A stretch of 64,000 bases of DNA from Pisaster brevispinus (Eukaryota; Echinodermata; Asteroidea; Forcipulatida; Asteriidae), in the NCBI GenBank assembly GCA_023634235.1, contig JAMKCF010000013.1, positions 16,555,705 through 16,619,704 on the forward strand, in the 5' to 3' direction. A model generated the notes under the pieces. The model worked only from the letters and a program-made list of their open reading frames with translations, did no database searches and was not told the DNA's origin. This document shows positions 43,433-54,347 of the stretch, piece by piece (within the stretch, counting starts at the first letter, position 1; each line of letters begins with the position of its first letter). The position numbers were made by a program, and so were the translations under genes.

Positions 43433-45120
43433 TTTTTTTTACTGTGTAGGTGCGCTTACAAATGCAAGAATACAATCACTGAAAATAGAAAGTTTAGGTC
43501 AATTGATCATGGTAACACACTATGTTGAAAATATACCTCGTCAGGCAAAGGTGTTGTTTTTTTATATATCACAAATTTTAACATGTGTACACCCCAATTC
43601 GTCAATCAATCAATTCCCTACAGAGGGAGAGTTTATTTTTTGAACAGTATTTTTCTTTCATTATTTTTGACGAAATGCTGGGGGAAAAAACGGGCACAGA
43701 TGCCTGTGTGATGTAGAGAATCTTCATGCTAGGTTTATTGTCCGAGAAAACAAGAAAAGAAAGCGTAAACTACACCGGGGGGGAAAAAAAGAGGAAAAAA
43801 AACAACAACAAAAACGAACAAAGAGGAAGGGAATAAGTGTACGGATTTTTGGCCCCTTCCATGATTAAGAAACGAATTGACTGCCATGTACAAAGCAATG
43901 CATTTGTTTTGTGAGCTGTTGTTTTTTCCCCCTCTTGTTAGAGTTGTTGATGTTCTAGGGGTATGATCTATATTTCATTTCTCATCAGTGTGGCTTATAC
44001 GAGGCAAATCCCGCCGCTCGGCGGCCCAGTGTAGGCGGCAAAGCGTCCGTGCCTGTCCAAACATTACTGCTATCCCTACTGACACACGGACTGCATGCAT
44101 GGGTGTATTAGGCAATTCTTTGTGGCAGGACGGGGGACTTCATTATTTATTGGACTGTATTCACACTGAACTGTATTATTCGTGGCTATTTCATTCTGAG
44201 TTGTCCATGTTTTATTCTATAAATACTGGTATATCTGGATATGTTGCTACGTTTGTATAAAACTAAATTTGATTCACTGTTCTTAAGCTATATTTTAATT
44301 TCTGAAGGTTTGAATAGCTCAAGCGAAGTTAAGGTTGTTATTTTCTATTTAAAAAATTAAAATCTTTCAGTTTTGGGAGTTCAAATTTACTGTAACTCTC
44401 TAGTTTTTTGGAAGTTAATGCACACAAGGAAAAGCTATTCAGTTAAAAATTTTGTTTTGGCAAAAAAAAAACTTGAGAAGAATCATTTGGGAATTCAGAA
44501 TAATTGTTACTCTCTCAGTTGAAAATTTTGTTTCTGTGCATAGAACTATTTGGAAAACAAAACTTCCACAATTGGCAGCGTTTTGTCCTAGACAACAACC
44601 TTACAAGAAGGATGAAGGGGTCTCTGTGCAAGAAGCATACAAATTTGAACACATTACACAAACTGACACACTGTCCTTTCTGTGACCCATCAAATGCATC
44701 GTCTACAGTCTTTTTGACAAACATGTTTTTGTTCGAAAAGAAATGTTTTCCAATAAGCATAATGACGATTGCTCTAAATATTAAATATCAATTTGAAAAC
44801 ATGATCTGTTTTCCTCTAGTCATGCCTATCTTTTGTCTTAAAGAGTTTGGACTTGTTGTCTTGAAAGGAGCGAAACTCATTTCCTTATGGCCTGGCGACC
44901 TTTCTCCATCCAGGATATTTTAAGTCCCCCTTCGTCAGTTTTGTGTATCTTGGTCAGCTTACCATGGCTGCATATATAAAGGTTAATACCTCAATGATTT
45001 CTTACTGCAGGGCAATGCTGAAGGTAATCAAGGTAGCCATTAGTGTTATTAGGGGACAGGGCTTACTGTTGGGGGGGGGGGACTACACTGGGGCTTGCAT
45101 ATCACTCTACTCATAATTGA
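43433..45120. other. Mostly unique sequence; CpG patch at 43985-44110
   Basis: 'aatcccgccgctcggcggcc' and 'aggcggcaaagcgtccgtgc' form a local CpG cluster followed by AT-rich DNA. The open frames here (90, 77, 139 codons at 43988-44923) overlap one another and are not recognisable. Confidence 0.35.
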
Positions 45121-45460
45121 ACTTGTGGTGTGTCCGTGTGTTTTCTTCGGCTGCTGGAGGTGTCTCCGTCATGATGATGCACCCCCTCGGGGAGACATAG
45201 AATGGATCATATTGAGCAAGACGAGTGGTCCACAGTGACCGTTTGGCTATAGCCACTGACCGTTACATCAATATGCATGATTGGAGTGATTCAACGCCGC
45301 GATGGCCGTAATCTATTTTGAGGTAATCATGCATGCCGTTCGGTCGGAAATTGCTGCCCCGCATTATTTATGAATAAGTTAACACGTTGGACAGGATTGG
45401 ACTCCACGATGATCGGCATTAATCTGACTTTTCGCGTGAGTTATGATACGGATTATTCCT
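45121..45460. promoter_or_regulatory. CpG-retaining block, possible cis-regulatory module
   Basis: I count 21 CpG in 340 bp, far above the surroundings. It has no through-going frame, and holds several homeodomain-like TAAT/ATTA cores ('atggccgtaatctatttt', 'cggcattaatctgac', 'gcattatttatgaataag'). This fits an unmethylated developmental enhancer, but it is inference from composition. Nothing shows activity or conservation. Confidence 0.3.
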
Positions 45461-45648
45461 TAAAATATTCTACAAAAGTGGGAGATTATTTGCTCTGGAT
45501 ACAGCAGTGAAGTTGGTCATGGCTTCTTATGTGACCTAAATTACGCTATATGCTCAAGGCAGAAGACCTTGTGGATTGGGTTCTGACTTTGTAGTAAATG
45601 TTCAACCCTGCTAGCTCATTAAACACTTAACAACTACTCCACACAGTA

Positions 45649-45820
45649 GACCTTTATCATGCTGCCACCATCTTGGTCATGTTCCCTGTATCCAGTAACA
45701 GTAACGGATGCTAACATTCATAGTACAAACGGGAACCAGACTATCTCTCCTTCCAGCCTCGGTTTGGTTACATTGAGTTGAATGGGAGAAAATCAAGATG
45801 GCCGCACCATGATAGAGGTA
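45649..45820. mobile_element. Family A TIR element, second copy
   Basis: Same ends and body as 20139-20311 ('gttccctgtatccagtaaca', 'ccttccagcctcggtttggt', 'gagaaaatcaagatggccgc'). TA lies outside both ends (45647-45648, 45821-45822). The right terminus has one change (aggta for aggtc). Confidence 0.9.
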
Positions 45821-45822
45821 TA

Positions 45823-47220
45823 TTTCTAAAACCTTTATCAGGATACAGCCATGGTATTTCTCTCATCAACTGGTCTTCTTATTGTGATGCTGGAGTAAAT
45901 ATTCTAAATTGTCTTCAGATTCTGAATGTCAGTTTGCATGATTGTTAAACTGTACATCCACATCACAAAGATGATAATGCTGTAACTGATGGAACTAGGT
46001 TAGGCATCCTGAATGTTAATGTGATTGGAAAAACACTTGTGTTGCCAACAAAATAAACAAGAACAGTGGGATCTCGACGTTTCAAACTGTATACTCTGCT
46101 CGTCTTCAGGAGAAAGAATAAGTTTTTAATCGCACACTCCTCCCAAAAGAGATTCATGCATGGTTGTACCCGCAAGTTTACTAAGTATAGTTACTTCTTA
46201 TTTTCTACACCATGCAGAGCTTCAGACATCACAAACAAAATAATCGTTATAGCACCTCTCGAACGGAAAACTATAGAGATACAGCTGGGGGACCCCCCCC
46301 CCATGCCTTCTCGTTACAGTAAACCCTTAGCCACAATGACTTTAATTTTCAGTCAACACAAACGACCATTGATTAGTGAACCAGAAAATCTAAATGGAAC
46401 CTCCACAGTAGGCTTCATTTGATTCAGAAACAGGCTGATTTTTTTATGGACTTAATTTTCTTGCAGATGTTGCATATCGGTAGTTGCTGATTGGATTGCA
46501 GCTTTGTGGCAGGGTAGCTAAGTGTCCACAGAAATCCATTTTTCAAATTCAATTTATCACGTCTCTGCGTGGCTGATTTCATGTATTAATTGACTTATAA
46601 ATTGCCCCTGCCCCCCTGTCAAAATAAATCGTGACTGAACCCGAGAAATGATCCTGGTGTTTCTGTGAAACACATCGCATTGCGCTGATTGAGTTGGAGT
46701 CTGCGAAATGTTGAGTATTGAACTTTTTCGGATGGGCCAGAAATGAGGAATTATTGCCAATCCGAAAAGATTACATTTGGAATCATTTGCTATCCGACCC
46801 AGGACGTGTTACATACCTGATTTGGATTTGATGCCCGTTTTGATTTGGTTTTTTCCCTCAAGAGGTTAATCTACTTCAGAGATTTCTTCCGAGCTCGCTT
46901 GAAAACAAAACATTAGAATCATGTCACATCGAATACATGAAAGAAATGATTGTTTAAAGGTCAAGCTCTGGCCACCAAGCCCAAATGTCAAAATCTGCGT
47001 CATCATTCTTTCTGAGGATTACGCAACCCCCCCTCCCCCGCCCCTTTCCCCCACCCTCAAAAAAGGTACGGGAAGCATAGAAAAATAGACTAAGAAAACA
47101 ATGGTGATTCAATGTATTATATTTTATTTTATTTTTGTAGCGAATCAATGTCACATATGCTTAGCTCTTTTACTTCTCCAAATTGTTCCCCCCAAAAAAA
47201 TTGAATTGTAAATTTTTTTT
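45823..47220. other. Mostly unique sequence; weak retroelement-like motif at 46064-46110
   Basis: 'ctcgacgtttcaaactg' and 'ctgctcgtcttcaggagaaa' resemble the motif at 14577. C runs are at about 46292-46301 and 47027. The open frame of 118 codons at 46066-46422 crosses the motif and is not recognisable. Confidence 0.35.
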
Positions 47221-47694
47221 TACAGGATTGGTAAGGATAAAAAAAAAATCACTGTTTAATTTTAGTCTGAAAAGCTTACTGATGATGAAGTTATAATAAT
47301 AATAATAATTAAAACTTGTAAAGCACCATCTATCTAAGACTAAACTTATTCCGAGGCGCATAAAAACCAAACAAAAAACAGAGTTCATACTAGAACATTT
47401 TTTTTTCTGTGAAATCTTTCCCTCTGAACGGAGGTCGCATTCAAGAAAACTGTGTCTGAGAACCTCAAATATCACAACAGCTAATTTAAGTTTTTATAAC
47501 CAAAATTAAGGACAATGTGTTAATATGCTGAAAATTGTGCATGTTTTTTCACTACTTTCTCCTGACTCACACAACGGATTAAGCTCAAATTTTCACAGGT
47601 TTGTTATTTCATGTTTATGGTTGATCACACAAAACATAAACACTGTCTGCAACTTTTTTTTGTCAGCTCTACCAATCCTGTATAATACCTTTAA
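47221..47694 (+). mobile_element. Family B TIR element carrying a small insertion
   Basis: tacaggattggtaaggataa to accaatcctgtataatacct, with TTAA at the right edge. Between 'gatgatgaagtt' and 'gagttcatac' sits an extra segment of about 87 bp (47294-47380) absent from the other copies. Confidence 0.85.
47294..47380 (-). mobile_element. LINE/SINE 3'-tail insertion with ATT repeat
   Basis: The inverse reads 'tatgcgcctcggaataagtt', 'agatggtgctttacaagttt', then (ATT)n, the form of a non-LTR 3' tail. The flanking 'gaagtt' and 'gagtt' could be an imperfect target duplication. It is a very short insertion. Confidence 0.55.
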
Positions 47695-48190
47695 TAGACA
47701 TTAAAAAGGCAAAACTGTTTTTTCTCATTGGTCATATGTTTCAACGCAGGTAGACGTTATTTTTCAGAGGCAAAGCAATGACAAATTAACATGGACATAT
47801 ACTTAGACCTAATCAAATCAACAACAGAATAGTACAAACATGTGCTATATTAAAAATGAGATCTGTGTAACAACTGTAGCCAACTTTGTCATCATTTGCA
47901 AATAAGTTTCAGCTTCTTCCTTTCTGACAATTGCAATTTGATTTGATTGCATGTTGTTTTCATAATTCAACAAGAACAGTACACTTTGTAAATCTCACTC
48001 GGCATTATAAACGCTGGCCCCTGTTAAAGTTTGCAAAATGGGAACTTGGGCTGAAGTGTGAAATGTGCTGGACGCCATTTCAGCAAGCAACTCTTTTGAT
48101 GTAACAATAGATCAGCGCAGATAATGGCCATTGCAACAAAACAATTGCTTGCTGTAATGGTGCCCATGTGTGTTTCATGTTCCGACAATA
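47695..48190. other. No feature recognised
   Basis: Unique sequence, apart from the edge of the next element. Confidence 0.4.
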
Positions 48191-48452
48191 GACCCCTTAC
48201 ATAGGCTGCCATCGCTGGGGTCAAACAATGGAAACGCACAAGTTCGTATGCGCCACCCCACGCAAAACTCCCAGCCAATGGTAGGTCTTCCGTTGACCTC
48301 AGTGAGGGCACTGTTTGAGCTTGTGATGTCATATGCAAGGGTTCTATAAATAGAGCTCCGTTTTCACATCTTGCGCCATCGGCGCTCTGTAATCTTTAGT
48401 GGGAACCCAATTCAGCCCTAAAATTTTGAAAGCTCACAAGACTAAAATGGTC
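48191..48452. mobile_element. Candidate family N element with an internal TATA-like box
   Basis: Begins gaccccttacatag after TA (48189-48190) and ends 'ctaaaatggtc' before TA (48453-48454), the same TA/GACC...GGTC/TA layout as family A but with little further arm pairing. Inside is TATAAATAG (48345-48353), followed 20 bases on by the palindrome GCGCCATCGGCGC (48373-48385). A single copy here, so its mobile nature is not proven. The 104-codon minus frame is not recognisable. Confidence 0.4.
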
Positions 48453-49052
48453 TATTACTATTAATGCTTGAAACACACTTGCAGAGGTGTCCATTAGTTT
48501 AAATGTACAGTTATTATATTCATATAAAGCTAGCTTCATCTAACTGTAAGAGAACAAAAAGAAGAAAAAAATCACCTCATGTTTGCTTTGAGTCATTCAA
48601 AATGTGGCCAATTATGTAAAGTGACTTATAATTGTCTGATAAATATAGAAGTGCACATTTCTCCGTCATGAAACTCCAGATATTCATCCACCTGACATTT
48701 TAATGTAAACAGAGTGTGCAGTACATCTTAAAAAGCCTATTCAGTATCGCTCACGGAACTGGCAAAGGCGTCCGTCTAGAACTGAGTTTACTCGCATTAC
48801 ACCTCAAATTACCCCAGCTAACGATTTGTTTGTTGCGTTTGTGGCGGAATCTATGCATATTAACTTGGTATGTGATTTGTATACACAGTAAATGAAACAC
48901 AAGGATGGCTGTTGAGTTTGATTCAATATGCTTTATAATTAGGGAAGGTAGTGAGACCGCAATTGATCATACCAAACAAAAAAACACCCAATTGTTATTC
49001 CAAAAGGTTTTATAGCAGAACTTTCCTTTGATTTATAACTATTGTTGATTCC
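48453..49052. other. No feature recognised
   Basis: Unique sequence with a few CpG at 48770-48830. Confidence 0.4.
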
Positions 49053-49315
49053 TTAAAGGAAGGGTATGCTTTTGGTAATTACTCCAAAAATTTATGACCG
49101 TAAAAAGTTACTTGGTACAGAGCACCAGAGAGTTGCTGATATTATAAAACATTGTTAGAAATGACACCCTTTGAAGTATTGTATTTTGTACACAAAAAAT
49201 TTAATATAAGAAAGGCTTCAGGAATGAAGCCTTTCTCAGGCATCTGAAAGCACACAATGCTATGCAACAAGGGTGGTTTTTCTTTCCTTATTTTCTTACA
49301 ACTTCGATGACTTTT
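49053..49315 (+). mobile_element. Family K element, 3' truncated
   Basis: TTAA, aggaagggtatgcttttggt, 'gttgctgatattataaaaca', 'aggcttcaggaatgaagcct' and 'gcacacaatgctatgcaaca' follow the copy at 29746. The right end is lost near 49310. Confidence 0.8.
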
Positions 49316-49564
49316 AAAAAAACTGTGTAAATATTGGTCCAGACTAATTCTGAGAATCAGTCACCTTGGGGAGGGGATGTTATTTTCGACTAATTCCCAG
49401 GAGTTCCTGAAGGATTATGGGGGTAGAGATATTTTTTAGTTACAGCATGGAGCTCAGAGAAGAAAAACAAATCAGGACTTTTAGTCAAGGACTTTATTAC
49501 AATGCTTTCTAGTCTTCTTATGCATACTGTTTGCCTGGGTGTTGTTGTTTTTCTTTAAAATTGT
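49316..49564. other. No feature recognised
   Basis: Unique sequence. Confidence 0.4.
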
Positions 49565-50172
49565 GGCGTGTCATGGCCGATTGTTCAAGCAAACCGGACT
49601 AAAGCTCTGGGCCCAAACTCTTTGAGCTGCGTAAGCAGAACATTGTTTAACATTTTCCTGCTAAGCAGAACTAAACAGGATATCAGTTGCATTTTATACA
49701 TGCAGTGGTATTTTAGCTGGTAACCTTATTCTGGTAAGCATCATTTTGTTGTGCTTAGCAACTTTTTATTCTTTAACAGCTCTCCTGGGCCTTGGTGTTT
49801 CTGATTAGGAGAGTGTGAGTCCAAGTCCTGGTCTTGACCCTTGCGTCCTTAAGCAAGACACTTAACCATTGTTGCTTCGGCCTTCGAATCGGACTTAAAG
49901 CCGTAGGTCCCATGCGTTGTGTAATGTACGTAAAAGCACCCAGTGTATTTATCATTTGTAGAGAAGAGGTTTGCTCTGGTGTTTCTGGCATAGTCTGGCA
50001 GCAATATGGGCCACCTCACCTTGTATCCCTTTCAAGGTATTGTATTATGGTTGATTCGTCTCATAAAATCATTCTTAACAAGCTCCACCAGAGTTGATCA
50101 TTCGGCGTCAGGATGGTCATTTATGACTGACATGGTGCACTATAAATAAACTTCATTGTTATTTATTATTAG
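49565..50172 (+). repeat. SINE-1 split by a family C element
   Basis: Head 'gcgtgtcatggccgattgtt', 'ccggactaaagctct', interruption, then 'ttggtgtttctgattaggag' and a worn box B region. The body follows: 'tgcgtccttaagcaagacac', 'cataggtcccatgcg'-like sequence and 'cgtaaaagcacccagtgtat'. The 3' end runs to 'actataaataaacttcattg' and a TTATTA tail. The interruption falls inside the anticodon-arm region of the tRNA-like head. Confidence 0.85.
49608..49791 (+). mobile_element. Family C element inserted in SINE-1
   Basis: gggcccaaactctttgagct at the left, 'tatcagttgcattttataca', 'accttattctggtaagcatc', 'tgtgcttagcaac', and ending 'aacagctctcctgggcc'. The ends are imperfect inverted repeats like those at 40703-40886. 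Confidence 0.85.
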
Positions 50173-51357
50173 ACATGTTGGTCTTTTTATAATCAAGCAA
50201 ACTATATCGTCCAACTTTAAGGTTTATCATGAACTTGTATATTTGTGTCTCTTTATGTAGGGCTCGAATTTTAGACTGCACCATTGGCTCGAGGCCAGTA
50301 GTTTTGGTGTCGGGCCACTAAACTTTTGAACGGACAAGTCCTGCAGTCCTGTGTTTTTTAATTGAATATCAATGAAGCATAATACCTCACTGTGTAACAT
50401 CTTGAGAAAAAAAAATTCCTTCAAATGTTGACTTTGAGTCTGATAAAATACCTTTTGATTCTACTGAGTAATGACATAATGAAGTATACTTAACACCCAT
50501 AAAGACAAATGAAATCAAACTTCTCCTACAGTGTTCAAATACAGCTTACTTTAAAAGCATGTTAAACTGGGTCAGGAAGTTTTTCTTATTTTGATTCTGG
50601 TCTTGTGCAAAGAATTCTGGTCCGGTAAACATTTTGAGCCACAAGCCCTGCTGTGGTTGTGTGGGTTTTCCCCCAAATTCAAGCCCTGTCTATAAGACTC
50701 CTTGTATCCTCGAAGGTTCTTGTGGATGGATGACGGAACCAGCTGCTAATTCATGAAGTCAAGTCTATGTACAATGTTCCCTAACCAAATAGAGAATGGT
50801 TTCTTTCAACAGTGGTTAATTTCTCAAGGGTATGCTCCCCAGCATTATCGCAATCTTTTTATGCAAACTATTTGGCACCGTATATTTCTCTTTGTTAAAA
50901 CTTGATTAATGTTTAATGAAACTTGACACCGATGGAACGTTAATTCCCAAGAAAGCTGATGAGAAAGGAAGTGAGGATATACACTCTGCTTTTGTCCATC
51001 AAGACTCCTAGAGACCGTATTGAAGAAATTATCTGAGATTGTGTTGTTGTTGTTTCTTTTGACTAGTGGTTGTATTTATGAAACCATGATCGTATTCACT
51101 CTATTATGGAGTTGATCTGAAAGTCAACAGCTGTACTAATTTCCCTTGTCACTCAGAGAATGGAAATCAAGTATTTGGAGTGTTAACATCAATTGTCTAT
51201 AATAGTAATTGGCTGGTTTTGTGAAATAGGAAGGAATACAATATGTTTCTGATGCTGTTGTATGAAGTTGACAGATTTGCAAAGTTACAGTAGAGTTTTG
51301 GTATGATTTAAAGATGCAACTTTGTTTGTCTTGGTGTTTACTGTGAATATGCTACAG
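50173..51357. other. No feature recognised
   Basis: Unique AT-rich sequence with a (TTG)n trace near 51043. No open frame of interest. Confidence 0.4.
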
Positions 51358-51608
51358 TGTGGTCAGGTTGGTGCAGTAGTATCTTTCCCAGCCATCCACC
51401 TCTGGGACCGCAGTTCGAATCCTGGCGGGAACACTATAGGTGGATTGGGTTTTCAGTCCCTACTCAATTGAGTGGGTTTACCCTGGAATAATTCTCTTGG
51501 GGTTTCTTCCCACATCTAAAACTAAAACTACTTTGTCTTCTCTCCGTGGGGTTCTTGGCTAGTAGTGATTAAGTACACTTTTTAGAGAGTCCTTGGCTAG
51601 GACTATAC
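51358..51608 (+). repeat. SINE-3 copy
   Basis: tRNA-like start tgtggtcaggttggtgcagt and box B-like agttcgaatcc (51412-51422), then 'gtggattgggttttcagtcc', 'gggtttcttcccacatctaa' and 'ctccgtggggttcttggcta'. Matches 22597-22862 in inverse. Confidence 0.82.
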
Positions 51609-51854
51609 AACCAGATTTAATCAATGAAATGAAATTAAATGAACATGGTTCCATTAAGTAGCTTAGTACACAAATGAGCTAAGTGCATCCTCGTATGATA
51701 ACAGGTTTGTAATGTACACTGCTTGTTTCTGGTTCATGGCTAGATTTGTTTAGTAAATAGATGTTTCAATAAGCAAAGTTGTTTGCCTCAAATGCTGTCA
51801 TCTTTGAGACAACAACGGGTCAATTGCTGTCCAAAAAAAGGTGCTTTATCTGGA
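51609..51854. other. Possible worn family C remnant
   Basis: 'ccattaagtagcttagtaca', 'aatgagctaagtgcatc' and 'caataagcaaagttg' loosely resemble family C arms. Confidence 0.3.
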
Positions 51855-52125
51855 GTCGCGTGTCGTGGCCAAGCGGTTAAGGGCACCGGACTCAAGCTCT
51901 GGTGTTTCTGATCAGAGTGTGGGTTCGAGTCCTGGTTGTGGCACTTGTGTCCTTGAGCAAGATGAATTTACCATAATTGCTTTTGCCTTCGGATGGGATT
52001 TATCCTGGTGTTTATAGTTCCCATCAAGTACCCTTGTTTACAGGTTTCCTCAAGCTGGTGAGCTACAGTGATTAGATTCACTTATGAGGCATCCTTGGTT
52101 TCATTACCAGAAATAGATTAAGTGA
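51855..52125 (+). repeat. SINE-1, clearest tRNA-Leu-like head
   Basis: The head 51862-51944 reads gtcgtggccaagcggttaag, 'ggcaccggactcaagctctg' (CAA at 51893-51895), a long variable-arm-like stretch, and box B ggttcgagtcc (51922-51932). This is the layout of tRNA-Leu(CAA). The acceptor strands do not pair (gtcgtgg against ttgtggcac), so it is not a working tRNA gene. The body lacks the middle 'cgtaaaagaaccca' section present in other copies, and ends at 'ggcatccttggtttcattac'. Confidence 0.88.
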
Positions 52126-53610
52126 TAATCAATAGAATTATTTCCAATTAACGTTTTCAACAATCCCTTTAACTTTCACAGATGGTATACACTGTCTGAC
52201 ATCCAGTCCTCACACAATCACAGAACGTTATTTTGCAAAAGTTACAAATATGATTCACATTTCCCCAGCACCATTCATTCCAGGTCAATTGTGAAATACA
52301 ATCATTGGCCATATAAAGTCATTTGTATACTTATTTATCCCTGATTGTGCTTGGTAAATCAATTCTTTCAAACTTCCCCACTGAAAACCTCCCGAATCTA
52401 CTGCTTTTCGTGGGTATGTACATATATTCTCTGTGTGTGCCATCTGATCTACTCAAAAAAGCATTTCCGACCCTTTCATCGGTAATAGGTTTCATCCATA
52501 CAGCAATTACATTTGTCAAAGCGGATTACCGAGCAGACTTCATCCTCATTCAACATATATTTATCGGAACGCCAGCCAGGCTAATGGGAAACACTAAACT
52601 AGGTCGCATGCTGCCGACGCCAGCACATGTATAAGATGAAAAAAAATAGACGTCGGTCGTATTTTTGAACAGTTGGTTGACCTTTCCTGGATTTTGACGG
52701 CTAAGTACAACACTGGCCGCTAAATTAAAGAGTAATTATTTGTGAGTAGGTATTAAGGTAATGGAAAACACAACTCGCTTCTGCGAAGACCAGTTGCTTT
52801 TTCATCATACAGAAAGCACTTTAAAATCGTACAAAGTATCTGTTTACAATGAAAATATTTGTCTTAAAGTGGATGCAAGTTTCCAAGGGTGCAAATTTAT
52901 GTCTTCCTTATTCTCACCTATCAATACACTACTTATAAATAGGCCACTAATGTAGCTCACCCCCTCCCCCCCTCCTCTAAACATGCGGACAATGCACACA
53001 CAGTTTCAACAAATTTGAACAGTATTGTTTGTTGAAACAAACGCAGGCAGTTTGGCGCTATTACATTTCTGTGTGCAAACACAGTGAGAGCTTGTAATAC
53101 CATTATGTGATTTTCATTACTGCTTAGCTAGTACGGGAGGCTTTTTAAGAAAAGACCTTATATCCGCATGGAGATAGGCACGACTACTCAGATACCTGTG
53201 TTTTGTTGAAGATAAGCGTAAATTTTATGATCAGATTTTGCTTGTAAAATTTGCCGTCAGGTGGCATTCCTTAAATGTTTCTGAAAACACCTTATGACTT
53301 TGCATTGAATCTTAAGGAATAAAACTTCACCTTTTATCTTCAAGCAAACTTAAATTCTCGATTCTGATTGGTTGATCAATAGCAACAAGAGTGGGATATT
53401 AACCTATGTTGTACGACCCATACCATACCCTGTTCTAACATGCTGTCCCAACCCCCGCATACTGCGCTATTTTAAGCTGTGGGTCAAGGGTTAGCTTGAA
53501 GGTAAGTTATGCAGACTGGCTATTTTTTGTCCACTCACGCTTGTGTGATAACTAATAATGAGATCAATCATCATGTGAAAATTCCATCAAATACTTATTG
53601 TATTAACTGC
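52126..53610. other. Mostly unique; CpG-retaining at 52390-52640
   Basis: The stretch holds 'caaagcggattaccgagcag' (GGATTA, an Otx/Gsc-type core), 'catttccgaccctttcatcg' and 'catgctgccgacgccagcac'. A hydrophobic open frame of 103 codons (52323-52634) has no family I know. Possible regulatory DNA, not demonstrated. Confidence 0.3.
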
Positions 53611-53935
53611 ACACCGGACACAAGCTCTGGTGTTTCTGATCAGCAGAGTGTGGGTTCGAGTCCAGGTCATGGCACTTGTGTCCTTGAGCAAGATACTTCA
53701 GCATAATTGCTTTGTCCTTTGATGGGACATTAAGCCATAGGTCCCTTGTACAAGGATTGGTAGTGCACGTAAAAGAACCCAGAACACTTATCTTGGAAGA
53801 GTCGGGGTTTACCCCGGTGTCTCTGGTTCACATAGCAAGCACCCTTGTTTACAGGTTTCCTCAGGCTTGTGAGCTACAGTGATTAAGTTAACTTATGAGG
53901 CATCCTTAGTTTCATCACCCGAATCATATGATAAT
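53611..53935 (+). repeat. SINE-1, 5' truncated
   Basis: Starts inside the head at caccggacacaagctctggt. It has box B ggttcgagtcc (53653-53663) and the complete body: 'cttgtgtccttgagcaagat', 'tgatgggacattaagccata', 'agtgcacgtaaaagaaccca', 'ggggtttaccccggtgtctc', 'cccttgtttacaggtttcct' and 'tgaggcatccttagtttcat'. Confidence 0.87.
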
Positions 53936-54214
53936 AATAGTTTAACCAACTTGATGGGTGAAGTCTTCAACTCAAGGTTTACAAATATTGACGTAAACAA
54001 AGTGTGTAGTGGCTCCTTCACAAGAGATCCTCATCATTAAAACATCTGGAACATAACCATTTACCTGATTTTTCAATCAAAATATTTTACTGTCAACTTG
54101 CAATATCCTACAAGTGCAATAACCCACTGATAGTGTACTCTGTCAACCATTTTAATGTAATCATACATTTCGTCCCTCATTCATTTTGTCTCTCTGTCAC
54201 TCATTTTGTGTCTT
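53936..54214. other. No feature recognised
   Basis: Unique AT-rich sequence. Confidence 0.4.
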
Positions 54215-54347
54215 TCCCCAAACCTCGGCAGGCTCTGGCTTCGGCTTGGGCTCCGTCATTAATTTCGGAGCAGTGTAAATTTTTTCACGGTGTTTCCATG
54301 ATCAAACGAAGCTCAGTGCTGGTGACGGAGCCCAAGCCGAGATTTGG
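54215..54347. repeat. Inverted repeat with 17-bp perfect arms
   Basis: cggcttgggctccgtca (54242-54258) and tgacggagcccaagccg (54323-54339) pair perfectly. Outside them, 'ccccaaacctcgg' and 'gatttgga' pair more loosely. The CpG and GC content is high for the area. A small foldback element or a strong hairpin. The 102-codon plus frame spanning it is incidental. Confidence 0.75.

Noticed and set aside
48024..48338. 104-codon minus frame as a gene
   Set aside because: Half of it lies in the candidate family N element, and no motif is recognised.
51862..51944. Functional tRNA-Leu gene
   Set aside because: Acceptor strands do not pair, no terminator T run follows, and the sequence is part of a multi-copy SINE.
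52323..52634. Hydrophobic 103-codon frame as a membrane protein
   Set aside because: No ATG-supported start in good context, no family, opposed by an open minus frame.
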